NCBI RefSeq assembly: GCF_029227915.1
Contig: NC_079878.1
Span: 8,682,001 to 8,746,000, forward strand
DNA length: 64,000 nt
Reading direction: 5' to 3'
Source: Hydractinia symbiolongicarpus
Lineage: Eukaryota; Cnidaria; Hydrozoa; Anthoathecata; Hydractiniidae
Part shown: one piece after another, positions 39,401 through 47,213 of the stretch
Numbering within the stretch: the stretch's first letter is position 1
Layout of the letters: each line of letters begins with the position of its first letter
Position numbers and translations under genes: made by a program
The notes under the pieces: generated by a model
The model's database searches: none
What the model saw: the letters and a program-made list of their open reading frames with translations, nothing else
Told to the model about the DNA's origin: nothing

Positions 39401-42400
39401 CGTCAATACAACCAATATACGTAAAAGTAAAATACCTATCGGTAAAACTTTAACTGTATCCTGGTACCCACATGCTTGTTTTTTAACACAAAACTTTTTA
39501 GAATCATGAGATTGGATTGTATAATGGCTGTTATAAAACATGAGCGTGACAATGCTGGACACATACACTCATATGTTCTTAAGGTTTTTTAATCAAAACT
39601 AGTCGTTAGCCGTGGAAAAATTCACGAGTTCGTCCGTCACAGCTAAGCTACCATTTTGCGAGAACAGACAGACAAACAGAGGGACAGACGTATACGGGCA
39701 TTATAATATAGATATGGTTATAATAAAACATTTTATTTATAAACAAAACTGGTTTAGTAACAGAAGTGAGTATGCAAATCAGAATTGTGGTAGTACCAAA
39801 GTATGTCATGGTGCTAATGTACTGGGAATTCTATGAAGACAAAGACAAAAATAAAACCTTGACCATATGCATTCTGTTTCTCTTTCAACTCTGATGGATT
39901 AATTCACAAGTTTTAACCCCTGACACTTCACATAAAATTTATTTAACGGTGTCTAACATACACATACTTTCTTCTTTCTAAAAATAACTTGTTTTTTTTT
40001 TACTTGGAAATATCATCTTAGTTTGGCAGTCTGAATATTATTATTCAAGTGACGGCATTATTTTTAAATTTATGTTTATTGAATCCAAAACAACAACTAT
40101 ACACAGTCACTCTTCAAACAACACCACAAACATCTCAATATAAAATATACAATTTGTTTTTTGAGATTAACACAGATATTTTAGGTAAATCTTAACTGGA
40201 TTAAGCAGCAAAGTATAAAAAGTAAAAGGTTAAATATTTATAAAAAAGTTTAATAAATAACATAAAATATCGTCCACCCCTGCACGATTATCCAACAGTT
40301 GTAAATGCTAAATTTTATAATTTACAAACTTTTTTAACTGTTACATTGATGTACCAAGACTTTTTTAAAAGAAACAATAAAATGTATCACTGTTATGAAC
40401 AATCTTGTCAGTCAGTGCATTTCAGACATTGTTTACGTGGTCTACACTTCTGCTAAAGTAAAACTTCAGCAGCCCAATGGCTGTAGAGTACAAGTAATGC
40501 TGTTTGGACATTTCAAGAAATAGCCAAAAACCGTCATTTCCACAAACATTATTATCCAGGGCTGTTGAAACATTATCCTATGCCATTAAGGTATAAAAAT
40601 TTATCTTGTCCATTGACTAAAATATCATTTAGTACAAATTAGATTATGTGAATTAATACCTTTGTAAACCTAAAACCACAAAAAAAAACAAAGCACAGAA
40701 AATAACAAAGGATAAAATTGACAAAAATTTAATTATATTTATTCTTTATATAAATATATAGATGTTATTTGTACATTTATAAATTCATTTATAAATTCAT
40801 TAAATGACCAGTCGTTTAGCATTGTCATCAATAAAGGGCAGAGTCCAAAACACTTATCAGTCACTAAACACAACTTTCATTTAATAAGAAAAAAAATTAG
40901 GTAAACAGAGAATAGGATGCATTATAGCACAAAGTTGCACAGGCTTGATATAATCATTTATACACATCTTAATACATTATTATTAATTACTTGAAACCAA
41001 CCAAATTAGTTACAAAATTAGCATCAGCTAGCACATTTAATTTGTGGGTAGAAAGCAACAGGAAAGTAAAATTAATGGAATAGTGGTTTCTCTGATTTGC
41101 ACATACAATACTTCAACCTGGAAGGCCAGGCAAACTGTTCCAAGCTAATCATAATCGTTTTCGGATAAGTAACCATTATGAGTGAGAGCGAAACTATCTG
41201 TTTTTATAAAAAAGCAAAAACAACCTTTAAAATGCAAGGAATACTAATTTTTAGTATCCTTGATTATTTGTCTAGTATCTTGATATTTTATCCGTTATTT
41301 TATTCCGCGTATATAACATTATGAGCAATCAAAATGTACATTATACAAAACAATATAACGAGACATGCCTGAAAAACCAAAATACATATATTTATTATTT
41401 AATAGTACGTATGTAATGTAAGGATTATACATATATTTTCTTTCTATATTAAGTAAATGTTTTATGTCAATAAAGTTAAAATCAACACACAGTTCCTACA
41501 TCTTTCATAGATCTACATTCTAAAAGCTTAAAATAAACAAAAGGAGTAATAATCCTCAGTAATGGATTCATTCTTTTGACAAATTAATTTGTTTTATTAA
41601 TCTATCATTAAATTAGTTCCTGCCCAAACTATCATTAAAACATGACCGCTATATCTCATTCAAGAGGATAGTATAATAGCGCTGATCAAAAGAAAAGCTC
41701 ATCATAATAAAAACAACTTTAAAATCACAACTTACAAGACTTTGACATTCTACATGACAGATATACCAGCAATCTAAAATAAAAAAAACAAGTTGTGATA
41801 AAATTTAAATGTAACACAATACATAGGACCAGTGATTTTAACAATTGAATAAAAGACAAAGATACATCTAATTTGAATATTTCGTCAATATAAAGTAAAT
41901 AAGTTTTATTTTGCAAATTCTTCACACTGGAAATAAAGATCAGAAGTAGAGTTCCCACTTAATTTCCAACTAATTCTTAAAGAATATTTAGGAACACTGT
42001 AACTTTTTTTGGAGATTTTTTTTATTAGTGGAGAAAATAAACACAAAAATTTAGGTGATTCTAGGAGATTTAAATTAGTCAAAGTAAATAGAATTACAAG
42101 AGCCAAGGGTGTTAATTGAACAAGAAAGACAAATTGGAATAATAACATTTCATTTTCCATTAGTTTACGCAGAATAAAAAGATTTTGGACTTAATTAGAA
42201 AAAAAAACATAAAAATTGAATTGGACAAATGAATGTTTCCTAAAAATTTAGGAGATTTTTAGGAGTTCTCACGTAGTATCAGGAGATTTTAGGGCTTTTC
42301 AGGATTATTTAGGAGGATTCTATTTTTTTCGAATTTTTTAGAAATATAATGTATGGGAACCCTGACTCTACACTCTTCTAATATTTATACTTTGGTGTCG

Positions 42401-45400
42401 TTGTTGTTAAAGTCACTCCCCCATGTTTAACTTTTTTACCACTTTTATGTGTTTATACAGTCCTATTCCCTAACAGTACTGGGAAGAAGTCATTTTCTCT
42501 TTTATTTCTCTTTTCACACAAACATTGTACTCTAGAAACATATAATTAAAATAAAGTATTCTCAGTGTGGCTAAAAGGGTGACTCTTTAGACCAGGTCCA
42601 AATTGCTCACCTTCAAAACTATTCTGAGAAATAATAGCAGAGAAGCACAACTTCCTCGCAAATATAATAGATAAACACAGTTGGTAAATTTAAACACATT
42701 TTACAATGCGTATACACTATAATCTAATATAACTCAAAGTTCAGTAAGTCAATCTGTTACATGTTAGTTATAATGGTGACTTGGGTCAAAGTCTATTTCT
42801 ACGGATCCCTTGGTCAAAATGCCCTTCCATGACTAGAACCTAGGAAGAAAAAGGTTGACATTGCAAAAATAATAAAAAATCATTTACTTATAAGAAACGT
42901 TTATTTGTTTGTTCCAATAAGTCATACTATTTTCTTGATCCCAGGTTGATACTGCATATCATTTTGTAGTGGGATGAAAAGTTAAATTTATTAACTTTTC
43001 ATGATTTTAGCCTGGCTTTTTGTGATTATACTGACCTATAGTGGATTTCATAACAAATGTTTTTTTGCCAGTATATTTTAATTTTTTTTAGATTTTTAGG
43101 CAAACTCTACCAGGAGACTGTAATGGAATCTTGTTTATTTCTTCAGAACACAACATTTATACAAAATGCTTTTTTTGATTTGGTTAATCATGTTTACGAC
43201 AAAACTAAAAAAAATTGAAAGAGATTCTTCTAACAGTAAATTATATTATAAGTGGAGTAGACAGTTATATAAACATAAAGTAATAAACTTCATTAAAAAA
43301 GCACATGCTTAAAATGATAAACACACATCGAAATATCAAATTGTTTTATAAACAAATTGTCACAATATTAAAAATACACATAAACATATAACTTTAATAA
43401 AAAAAAGTTTCAAACTAACTTGTGATATGTATTTTATATAAAGTCAAGATGTAAACAAATCCAAGCTTAACTTCAATTTAACTGGTTTATGTTTGCAAGG
43501 TTAAGCAGCAGTTTAACTTGCAGTCTTTTGCTTGCATTCAAAATATTTATTTAAGAAAAAAAACTCATAGCCGATTCCTATTAGAACAAAATGTTTTATC
43601 AAAGATACATAAAAAACACAGTTTTAATGACCAAGATATGCAAACACAACAACAAAACTGTTTTTTTTTTGTGTAAAACCATTGTTATACTGAAAAGAAG
43701 AAATTTATGTAGATATGCTAAACTTATCACACCTTCGTTGGTCATGCAAAGAAAAAAGATTGATGCTATTTTCTTTTTGTGGTAATTCAGTACAAACAAA
43801 TCGATTGAAAGGAACTACATTAATGCTGAAATTATTATGCTTAGATAAAAAAATAATTACATCTGTGATGTCCAGTGGCTTACTACATTCAAACTTGCAT
43901 ATAAGTAACATTTGTTTGGAAAAAAATTATATTTACTTCTTTGTTATTATGATTATATTTAAAATTAGTTTAAAATCTGAAGAGTTGAGGGAGATAATCA
44001 TAGCGAAGTGTAGAAATAATGATTGGTTTATGAATATAATAACTCACTCTGCTATAAAGGTTATACACAGAAGTTACAAAAGTTAACTTATATATAGAAT
44101 TATAGTTACCTATTTTGTGTCAACTGGATAAAAATAGCAGAAGAAAAAACTTTATATACAAATCCAATTTAAATTGTATAGCTTATAATGTCTAACATCT
44201 TTCGTTTTGGTGAATTCAATAAAATGTAAAGCAAAAGGATTAAATTACTTCATAGGCAATCAGTGTCATATAAACAAGCTTTAATTGGATTACCATGGTA
44301 ACAGGATATGTATAGACCTGCTTGAGTTAAGGTATATATTTAATGTATTCAAAAATACTTAACGATTATTTTAGGTAGACTATGTTTAGCTGTACAATGA
44401 ATGAGTCTGTTGTTGTTTAGAATAAGGGGTTTTACACGGGTAATATTTTTTTTTTAAAAACAAAAATATTCAAAAACTGTCCTTAAAAAATAGGTAGTAA
44501 ATAAAATGTTATGTTCTAAAATAATTGTTTTAAAAGTGAGGAATGGAAACAAAACATTAATTATACCTATACAAAAAGATATCCCTCTTGATTTAGTTTT
44601 AGTTGTTCCTGATTGCAAACTTATTGGAAAACAAAGTCAAAAAGTACAAAGAACATTATTATAAATAAATCACCTAGGCTTCATATTTTTCACACTTTAA
44701 ACCCTACACTTTGGAATAGGTAAAGATAATCTTCTCTCTTTTAATTTATTTTACAAAATACATTTTACAGTTTTAAACTTTACAGTTTTAAACTTTTAAT
44801 TTATCATTCTTAATTAAACTCTTAATTATACTCTGCATTTTGTTTCTTTTGTCAACAACTGCATATAGTTTTATTTTAGAAAGTGCATGTTTTTGGAAAA
44901 AAGAAGGAAAAATCTTGTCTTTCAGTTGCAATGTTTAAAATACCCCAGACTGAATATAGTTTGAATAGACATTATAAATGCAGCTTGGAAAATTGGCTTT
45001 TTAACATTTTCAAAAATGGCATAAGAAATAATTATACAATATTATGCAGCTAATTTACACGTATCAATAGTTATTAAAATGTTGCCATCTTGAGATCAAA
45101 TAATCATTAACAGAACATTTAACTATAACAGTAGCTTGAGAAAAATATGCTTCGAAATTTGATCACAGGTTTCCTAACAAATATATATATATACCATATA
45201 TATTTACTTAAATCACTTCCTTCCCACCTTTCTTCTTCCCACTTTTCTTTTGTTTAAAAATACTTCATGTGTATAAAACCTCAAATTAGCATGCGTCATC
45301 TATTTTTGTAAGGTGTTTGTTCTAAGATATCATGCTGATAGGGGATGCTAGGAAATATTCAAATGGAGTCAAAATAGGACTTAATTTATTTTGTAGAATA

Positions 45401-47213
45401 ATTTTTTGTGCATATACCCTTTCTATAAGAACAATTTTATAACAACACAAGTCTTCTGTTTTGTTGAAAAACAATTCATTTTTATTGTATACTTTTACTG
45501 ATCTTACTTATGATAAAATAATAGTATACATTTAGGATACATTTCTCGACCATTCCTCTGAAACTAGCAATTGCTTTTTGTAGCTTCTTTTCTACAGCTT
45601 AATTGTTAACAAACAAGGCTACTATAGAGCTGCATCTCCATTACTAACAAAAACACAAGCTTTAAGAGAAAAGAAATACATAAGGCTCGATTCTTAAGTT
45701 GTATTTTTACTATTAAAAACAAAATAAAACAAAACATGCTGAAAAGGCTTGAAAAATAAAAACAGACAGCCTTAGGTCAGATTTTACAGGTCCTTTTACA
45801 AAAAACCTGTGAAATGGTATCCACATAATATTTTCAGTACATACATTTAATGAGCACCTGCTGTGCTGAAAGAGCTCCATCCTGGAATGAATATCCCTCC
45901 TCAAAGTCCACAAATTCAGGTATATAAATATGGCATTTCTTTAGTGTGTTTCAAAAAATATTAATCAAAGAGACAATAAAGGTAAATTATACACATAAAC
46001 ACAATATAAACAAGTGCTTGTTAAAGACAGATAAAAGAGGTATATAAATGGCTAAAGGACCGTTATACAGGGAAAAGTTGGTTTTTAAAAAGTTTCTTTT
46101 GTGTAAATGTTATGTATAGTGATAAATGCAAAAGTATATTAGATGTACGTAACATACCTGTACATAACTTTGCGCAATTCCAAATAATATCACCACAGAA
46201 TTGACAAACTTTTGGAACATGTTCATTCACGGTTTGTGTTTTAAATTGATGGAAAATTTTCAAATGAAACAGCTGAAATAATAAAACATTATAGCTTTTA
46301 AATAAACATAGATTAAAAACACAGATACACGTATATATAGCTAGTTAGTTATAATTAAAAAAACCCACTCAACACTTGCCCTTTCTCAAAATTTTAGCTC
46401 TGTTATTCTAGCTAGCTGTAGCTACTAGCTATAATATGTGTTAAACACTAAGGCCAGAATTACATTATAACAAATTATTTTTTACTGTACAAGTATTTCC
46501 TTCTTTTCAGCAATTATCTTTGGAACTTTTTGACCTTGAAAAAACATTTTTACATCTCTCTGTCACAACTTAAATTGGCCAGCTGGCGCATAATGTAAGA
46601 CCCCTGTTGTAGAGGTGCTACTAGGTATAGCTTGTCATATAGCTAACTATAAAGGGGCTTTCACAACGGTTTTCGGTTTTAATGTAAACCCAAGGCAAAA
46701 ATTATTGATTTATTTTCAGATTTTTAATGAGTTATTGTTCATTCTAGTTTACTATTGCTTATAAATACAAGCACGGTATTTCTGGAGCCGTCACAACACA
46801 ACCATTTTGAAAGTGAAAGCCACGCTACTTTATAGGTCCCACATTTGCAGCTACCATTTTGCGTTGATTTTTTTCTTGGAAATCTTCCGGGGGAAGTAGT
46901 TCTAAACTGCCGCGCATCCGACCAAAACAAACAACCTGATATTATTATATAACATTGGTTCAAATATCTATAAAGATATTTCAGCGAGCTGTTACTTTTG
47001 TAGCTTGATACAAATCACACGGAAACAAAAATAATTTACCTTTCTGTTATTTTGTCGAGCTGCGTATGCAACGGAAGGCGAACTGCGAAGTCTTCCACGT
47101 TTGTAGCAACTGTGAAAAGTTTTCCAGTGTACTGACAGTTTTTCCGAGTACGGAAACTTGACCACGCATATTGGACACAAGAAACCCGGACAAGTTCTTG
47201 GTCTTTGATTCAT
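335..47213 (-). CDS. TNS: Tensin, 27 exons visible, 3' end beyond window
   Basis: Focal-adhesion scaffold linking integrin tails (PTB) and phosphotyrosine proteins (SH2) to actin and talin. Exons, 5' to 3': 47213-47040, 46272-46158, 41773-41736, 38366-38310, 38002-37967, 37843-37803, 37485-37385, 36930-36776, 35989-35934, 35375-35309, 34940-34876, 34555-34472, 34280-34227, 33662-33543, 33351-33279, 32605-32482, 30995-30918, 29541-28804, 28620-28504, 15058-15008, 14916-13981, 13773-13653, 9746-9538, 8667-8421, 3790-3554, 3076-2820, 427-335. All junctions are GT-AG and in phase, giving 1481 residues. Domain order is C2H2 finger, C1 (66-114), PTP-like (about 190-345), C2 (about 350-480), linker, SH2 start (about 1468). 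A complete protein would be near 1750 residues, close to vertebrate tensin-1. Identity rests on clear similarity to tensin PTP, C2 and SH2 motifs. Splice sites were picked by eye, so an extra small exon could be missed. Confidence 0.95.
428..2819. other. Tensin intron 26 with 15-bp minisatellite
   Basis: Intron between the pre-SH2 exon and the SH2 exon. Apart from the array at 2325-2735 it is plain AT-rich DNA with no coding signal seen. Confidence 0.7.
2325..2735. repeat. 15-bp minisatellite (CATGAAACATATCTC)
   Basis: About 27 copies of a 15-16 bp unit, mostly CATGAAACATATCTC with C/T and G/T variants. A block containing the cattaaaac variant recurs 137 bases apart (2471 and 2608), showing higher-order duplication inside the array. 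The MKHIS- and MFHGD-type repeat peptides read from it are artefacts of the period being a multiple of three. Confidence 0.93.
2820..3790 (-). CDS. TNS: Tensin exons 25-26: linker immediately before SH2
   Basis: Exons are 3790-3554 and 3076-2820. Exon 25 encodes TLTVVEEHIQPAHIQREVE and further sequence with alternating acidic and hydrophobic residues, which may be partly helical. Exon 26 is polar, with SPRSPGRYVGTLRTRRRGG followed by a Ser-rich run. The phase-1 donor at 2820 matches the acceptor of the SH2 exon at 427. No family domain is evident. These two exons and the SH2/PTB exons are shared by all predicted isoforms of the locus. Confidence 0.86.
3791..8420. other. Tensin intron 24
   Basis: 4.6 kb, AT-rich. 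It contains the candidate alternative first exon at 4398-4438 and, near 4208-4226, a short (CAAA)n run. Nothing else is supported. Confidence 0.55.
4398..4438 (-). CDS. TNS: Tensin alternative first exon C (ATG), short SH2-PTB form
   Basis: ATG at 4438 opens 41 coding bases, MTLLDQLWEILST, followed by a strong donor (gtaaga). The two leftover bases join exon 25 (3790) in frame. The protein would contain only the pre-SH2 linker plus SH2 and PTB, recalling vertebrate tensin-4/CTEN, which also lacks the head. The peptide itself is an amphipathic LD-like helix. It is short, so chance is possible. Confidence 0.45.
8421..9746 (-). CDS. TNS: Tensin exons 23-24: Ser/Pro-rich disordered linker
   Basis: Exons are 9746-9538 and 8667-8421. 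Exon 23 encodes SRSDSAYGESMRSSSPSPV and related sequence with many Ser-Pro and Tyr sites. Exon 24 continues GIGSRTSSMTSLEYEEDGAG and then a Val/Pro/Lys-rich stretch. Both have phases that join exactly to neighbours 4-5 kb away. No domain is recognised. Composition is typical of the tensin middle region, which recruits kinases and other SH2/SH3 proteins. Confidence 0.85.
9747..13652. other. Tensin intron 22
   Basis: 3.9 kb of AT-rich intron with no array, TE boundary or coding exon that I can support. Confidence 0.5.
13653..15058 (-). CDS. TNS: Tensin exons 20-22: linker with GPVDGNPYAQ motif and two LD-type helices
   Basis: Exons are 15058-15008, 14916-13981 and 13773-13653. GPVDGNPYAQ (residues 791-800) is the conserved tensin motif that follows C2 (GPLDGSPYAQ in tensin-2). 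DLDNLLGEINYL (829-840) aligns in position with the ELDxLL element of vertebrate tensins. TVDDLLYELDHSP (about 941-953) resembles the tensin-3 LD helix known to bind talin. A 24-residue tandem duplication (EGKI...LHQAP) lies between them. The third exon is acidic, with a run of His, Asp and Ser. This is a likely protein-interaction and phosphorylation region. Confidence 0.9.
15201..15642. mobile_element. MITE, 442 bp, TA-flanked
   Basis: Near-perfect terminal inverted repeats: left CCGTAAATACTCGACTAAGC, right end the reverse complement of CCGTAAATGCTCAATTAGGC. Both ends are flanked by TA (15199-15200 and 15643-15644), as for Tc1/mariner-type target duplications. Inside, the subrepeat CTCGAATAAGCGCCC recurs in both orientations. 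There is no transposase frame. It lies between alternative first exon B and exon 20. Confidence 0.82.
15678..15747 (-). CDS. TNS: Tensin alternative first exon B (ATG)
   Basis: ATG at 15747 (ctaaaATGACG) opens 70 coding bases, MTDSLRRCDDDFPRTSKGMI and DFF, with donor gtaagt. The phase-1 end matches exon 20 at 15058. Candidate acceptors just upstream would all shift frame against exon 19 or hit a stop, so it reads as a first exon and not a cassette exon. It lies 0.7 kb from exon A and 36 bases from the MITE at 15201-15642. Confidence 0.58.
15776..15884. repeat. AT-rich simple repeats (AAAT)n / (TTTG)n
   Basis: AAATAAATAAACAAATAAAT tract followed by TTTATTTATT and then GTTTGTTTATTTG. It lies just upstream of alternative first exon B. 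Confidence 0.8.
16473..16569 (-). CDS. TNS: Tensin alternative first exon A (ATG)
   Basis: ATG at 16569 in a good context (gcgaaaATGGCG) opens 97 coding bases: MASSEDETFFTVELSFRLPG and then HLTAQQCLTLSK, with donor gtaaaa. It ends in phase 1, exactly what exon 20 (15058) needs. The result would be a tensin lacking finger, C1, phosphatase and C2 but keeping the LD helices, SH2 and PTB. Codon use and composition look coding, unlike the surrounding intron. It cannot be an internal exon of the full-length form because I see no phase-matched acceptor. Transcript evidence is needed to prove it. Confidence 0.6.
19026..19059. repeat. (AAAC)n microsatellite
   Basis: About eight AAAC units in an uninterrupted run. 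Confidence 0.95.
20879..20921. repeat. Inverted repeat / hairpin
   Basis: Arms GATTTGAGATTGGAGAAGG and CCTTCTCCAATTTCAAATC pair at 18 of 19 positions around a 5-base loop. Three TTTTACGCGAAATTC-like units follow at about 20935-20990. Confidence 0.8.
21851..22148. repeat. Perfect 149-bp tandem duplication
   Basis: The unit starting ATGCCAAAAACACTGGG and ending TTTCTCGTGTG occurs twice back to back (21851-21999 and 22000-22148) with no difference seen by eye. It is either very recent or an assembly error. Confidence 0.93.
23514..23541. repeat. (TTTG)n microsatellite
   Basis: Run of TTTG units in intron 19, reverse-complement type of the (AAAC)n run 4.5 kb away. Confidence 0.9.
24912..24946. 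repeat. Perfect 14-bp stem hairpin
   Basis: ACCATAGTCATAAG and its exact reverse complement CTTATGACTATGGT, separated by a short T-rich loop, directly left of the 130-bp repeat region. Confidence 0.75.
25056..25420. repeat. About 130-bp tandem repeat, three diverged copies
   Basis: Each copy runs TTTCGACAAAATTTGGCACAG ... AGTATGCTGAACATGATGG ... CACCTAAATGTCATTTTAGGCC ... CCAAAAATTAAAACTACTT. Copies begin near 25060, 25190 and 25318. Divergence of 10-20 percent indicates an older array than the 43-bp one. Confidence 0.8.
26455..27826. repeat. 43-bp minisatellite with 559-bp higher-order duplication
   Basis: About 32 units of a 43-bp motif containing AATATAGTACAGACGGAGA and GTGTGTGTAATAAGTACT. 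Variants are GAAG/GACG and TACAG/TGCAG. The left edge (26455-26640) is strongly decayed; the middle is almost uniform. The variant pattern of 26738-27262 is repeated exactly 559 bases later (27297-27821), that is 13 units. The 174-residue minus-strand frames here are artefacts. Confidence 0.95.
28504..29541 (-). CDS. TNS: Tensin exons 18-19: disordered linker after C2, first LD-type helix
   Basis: Exon 18 (29541-28804, 738 nt) continues the frame from the C2 domain into polar, low-conservation sequence rich in Asn, Asp, Lys and Ser. I recognise no domain. Its acceptor AG is followed at once by ten adenines. Exon 19 (28620-28504) contains SELDDLINKM (residues 746-755), an amphipathic LD-like helix. 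The frame is set by the upstream C2 exon and agrees on both sides, so these are real tensin exons and not a separate gene, although an internal ATG at 29512 mimics a gene start. Confidence 0.83.
29542..30917. other. Tensin intron 17
   Basis: 1.4 kb. Plain AT-rich DNA, with a short direct repeat of GTCCGGATGAATA-type units near 30785-30830. No coding exon seen. Confidence 0.5.
30918..33662 (-). CDS. TNS: Tensin exons 14-17: C2 domain
   Basis: Exons are 33662-33543, 33351-33279, 32605-32482 and 30995-30918. Diagnostic strings are NIIMHGIPYFGNSTGFQFYL, VQLHGDIM, NVIFRLQFHTDAV, FGKYDLDEAFKDPRFPD and YIEFVFAPGDE, each with a direct counterpart in vertebrate tensin C2 domains. In PTEN and tensin this PTEN-type C2 packs against the phosphatase domain and contributes to membrane contact. 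It does not have the usual calcium-binding loops. The donor of the third exon is directly followed by a 25-bp tandem array. Confidence 0.93.
32245..32480. repeat. 25-bp minisatellite abutting a tensin splice donor
   Basis: Nine full units of TGAACAGGCTGTAAAAGGCG plus TAAAA and a partial tenth. The last unit begins inside the donor of the C2 exon ending at 32482. On the transcribed strand each unit contains GCCTTTTACAG, which looks like a 3' splice acceptor. Confidence 0.94.
34227..36930 (-). CDS. TNS: Tensin exons 8-13: PTEN-like phosphatase domain with intact HC-X5-R
   Basis: Exons are 36930-36776, 35989-35934, 35375-35309, 34940-34876, 34555-34472 and 34280-34227. The domain runs from AMSFPASG through VSERRYDI, the GWPDH loop (Asp247, the general-acid position), then HCKGGKSRIGVVIASY, where Cys279 and Arg285 form a full C-X5-R P-loop. 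GALDWFALRRYYDSK and QPSQKRYVHYL follow, as in all tensins. Tensin-1 has Asn at the catalytic Cys and tensin-2 lacks the Arg, so this loop looks more ancestral and PTEN-like. Catalysis is possible but unproven. The loop is split by an intron directly after HCK. Confidence 0.93.
37385..38366 (-). CDS. TNS: Tensin exons 4-7: end of C1, short linker, start of phosphatase-like domain
   Basis: Exons are 38366-38310, 38002-37967, 37843-37803 and 37485-37385. Exon 4 starts VTSHC, giving the final C1 cysteine. Exons 5 (36 nt) and 6 (41 nt) are microexons encoding a Ser/Pro-containing linker (QNASPCTSPISS). Exon 7 ends with ELDLTYITDRLI, equivalent to the first strand of the tensin PTEN-like domain (tensin-1 has ELDLVYVTERII). 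Exon 5 is a multiple of three bounded by phase-0 introns, so it could be skipped without loss of frame. Confidence 0.86.
38367..41735. other. Tensin intron 3
   Basis: 3.4 kb of AT-rich intron. Around 39600-39720 is a segment resembling a dispersed repeat (GACAGACGTATACGGG), also present in reverse orientation near 25825. The 103-codon plus-strand frame at 38849-39160 shows AT-rich composition and no family. Confidence 0.5.
41736..41773 (-). CDS. TNS: Tensin exon 3: 38-nt microexon completing the C1 domain
   Basis: This 38-base exon lies between introns of 4.4 and 3.4 kb. With the G left from exon 2 it encodes DCWYICHVECQSL, supplying Cys98, His103 and Cys106. The last ligand, Cys114, is in exon 4. 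Acceptor is ttttag and donor gtaagt. Without it the reading frame breaks, so it should be constitutive in the full-length form. Confidence 0.85.
41774..46157. other. Tensin intron 2
   Basis: 4.4 kb, very AT-rich. Degenerate TTTAGGAGATTTT-like repeats occur at about 42240-42320. No further exon supported. Confidence 0.5.
46158..47213 (-). CDS. TNS: Tensin exons 1-2: C2H2-type finger and first half of C1 domain
   Basis: Exon 1 (47213-47040, 58 residues) starts at an ATG with no earlier in-frame ATG. It contains CPIC, twelve residues, then HWKTFH, the C-x2-C-x12-H-x4-H spacing of a C2H2 zinc finger. Exon 2 (46272-46158) begins LFHLKIFHQFK and carries the first C1 ligands: His66, Cys81, Cys84 and Cys95. 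Spacing matches the C1 domain of tensin-2 (ten residues between the second and third cysteine pairs) better than diacylglycerol-binding C1 domains, so lipid binding is uncertain. I know of no finger at the N-terminus of described tensins. Exon 1 could instead be spliced from a further non-coding exon upstream. Confidence 0.82.

Noticed and set aside
46739-46963. Minus-strand frame just downstream of tensin exon 1
   Set aside because: Lies in intron 1, shows no splice phase with exons 1 or 2 and no known motif.
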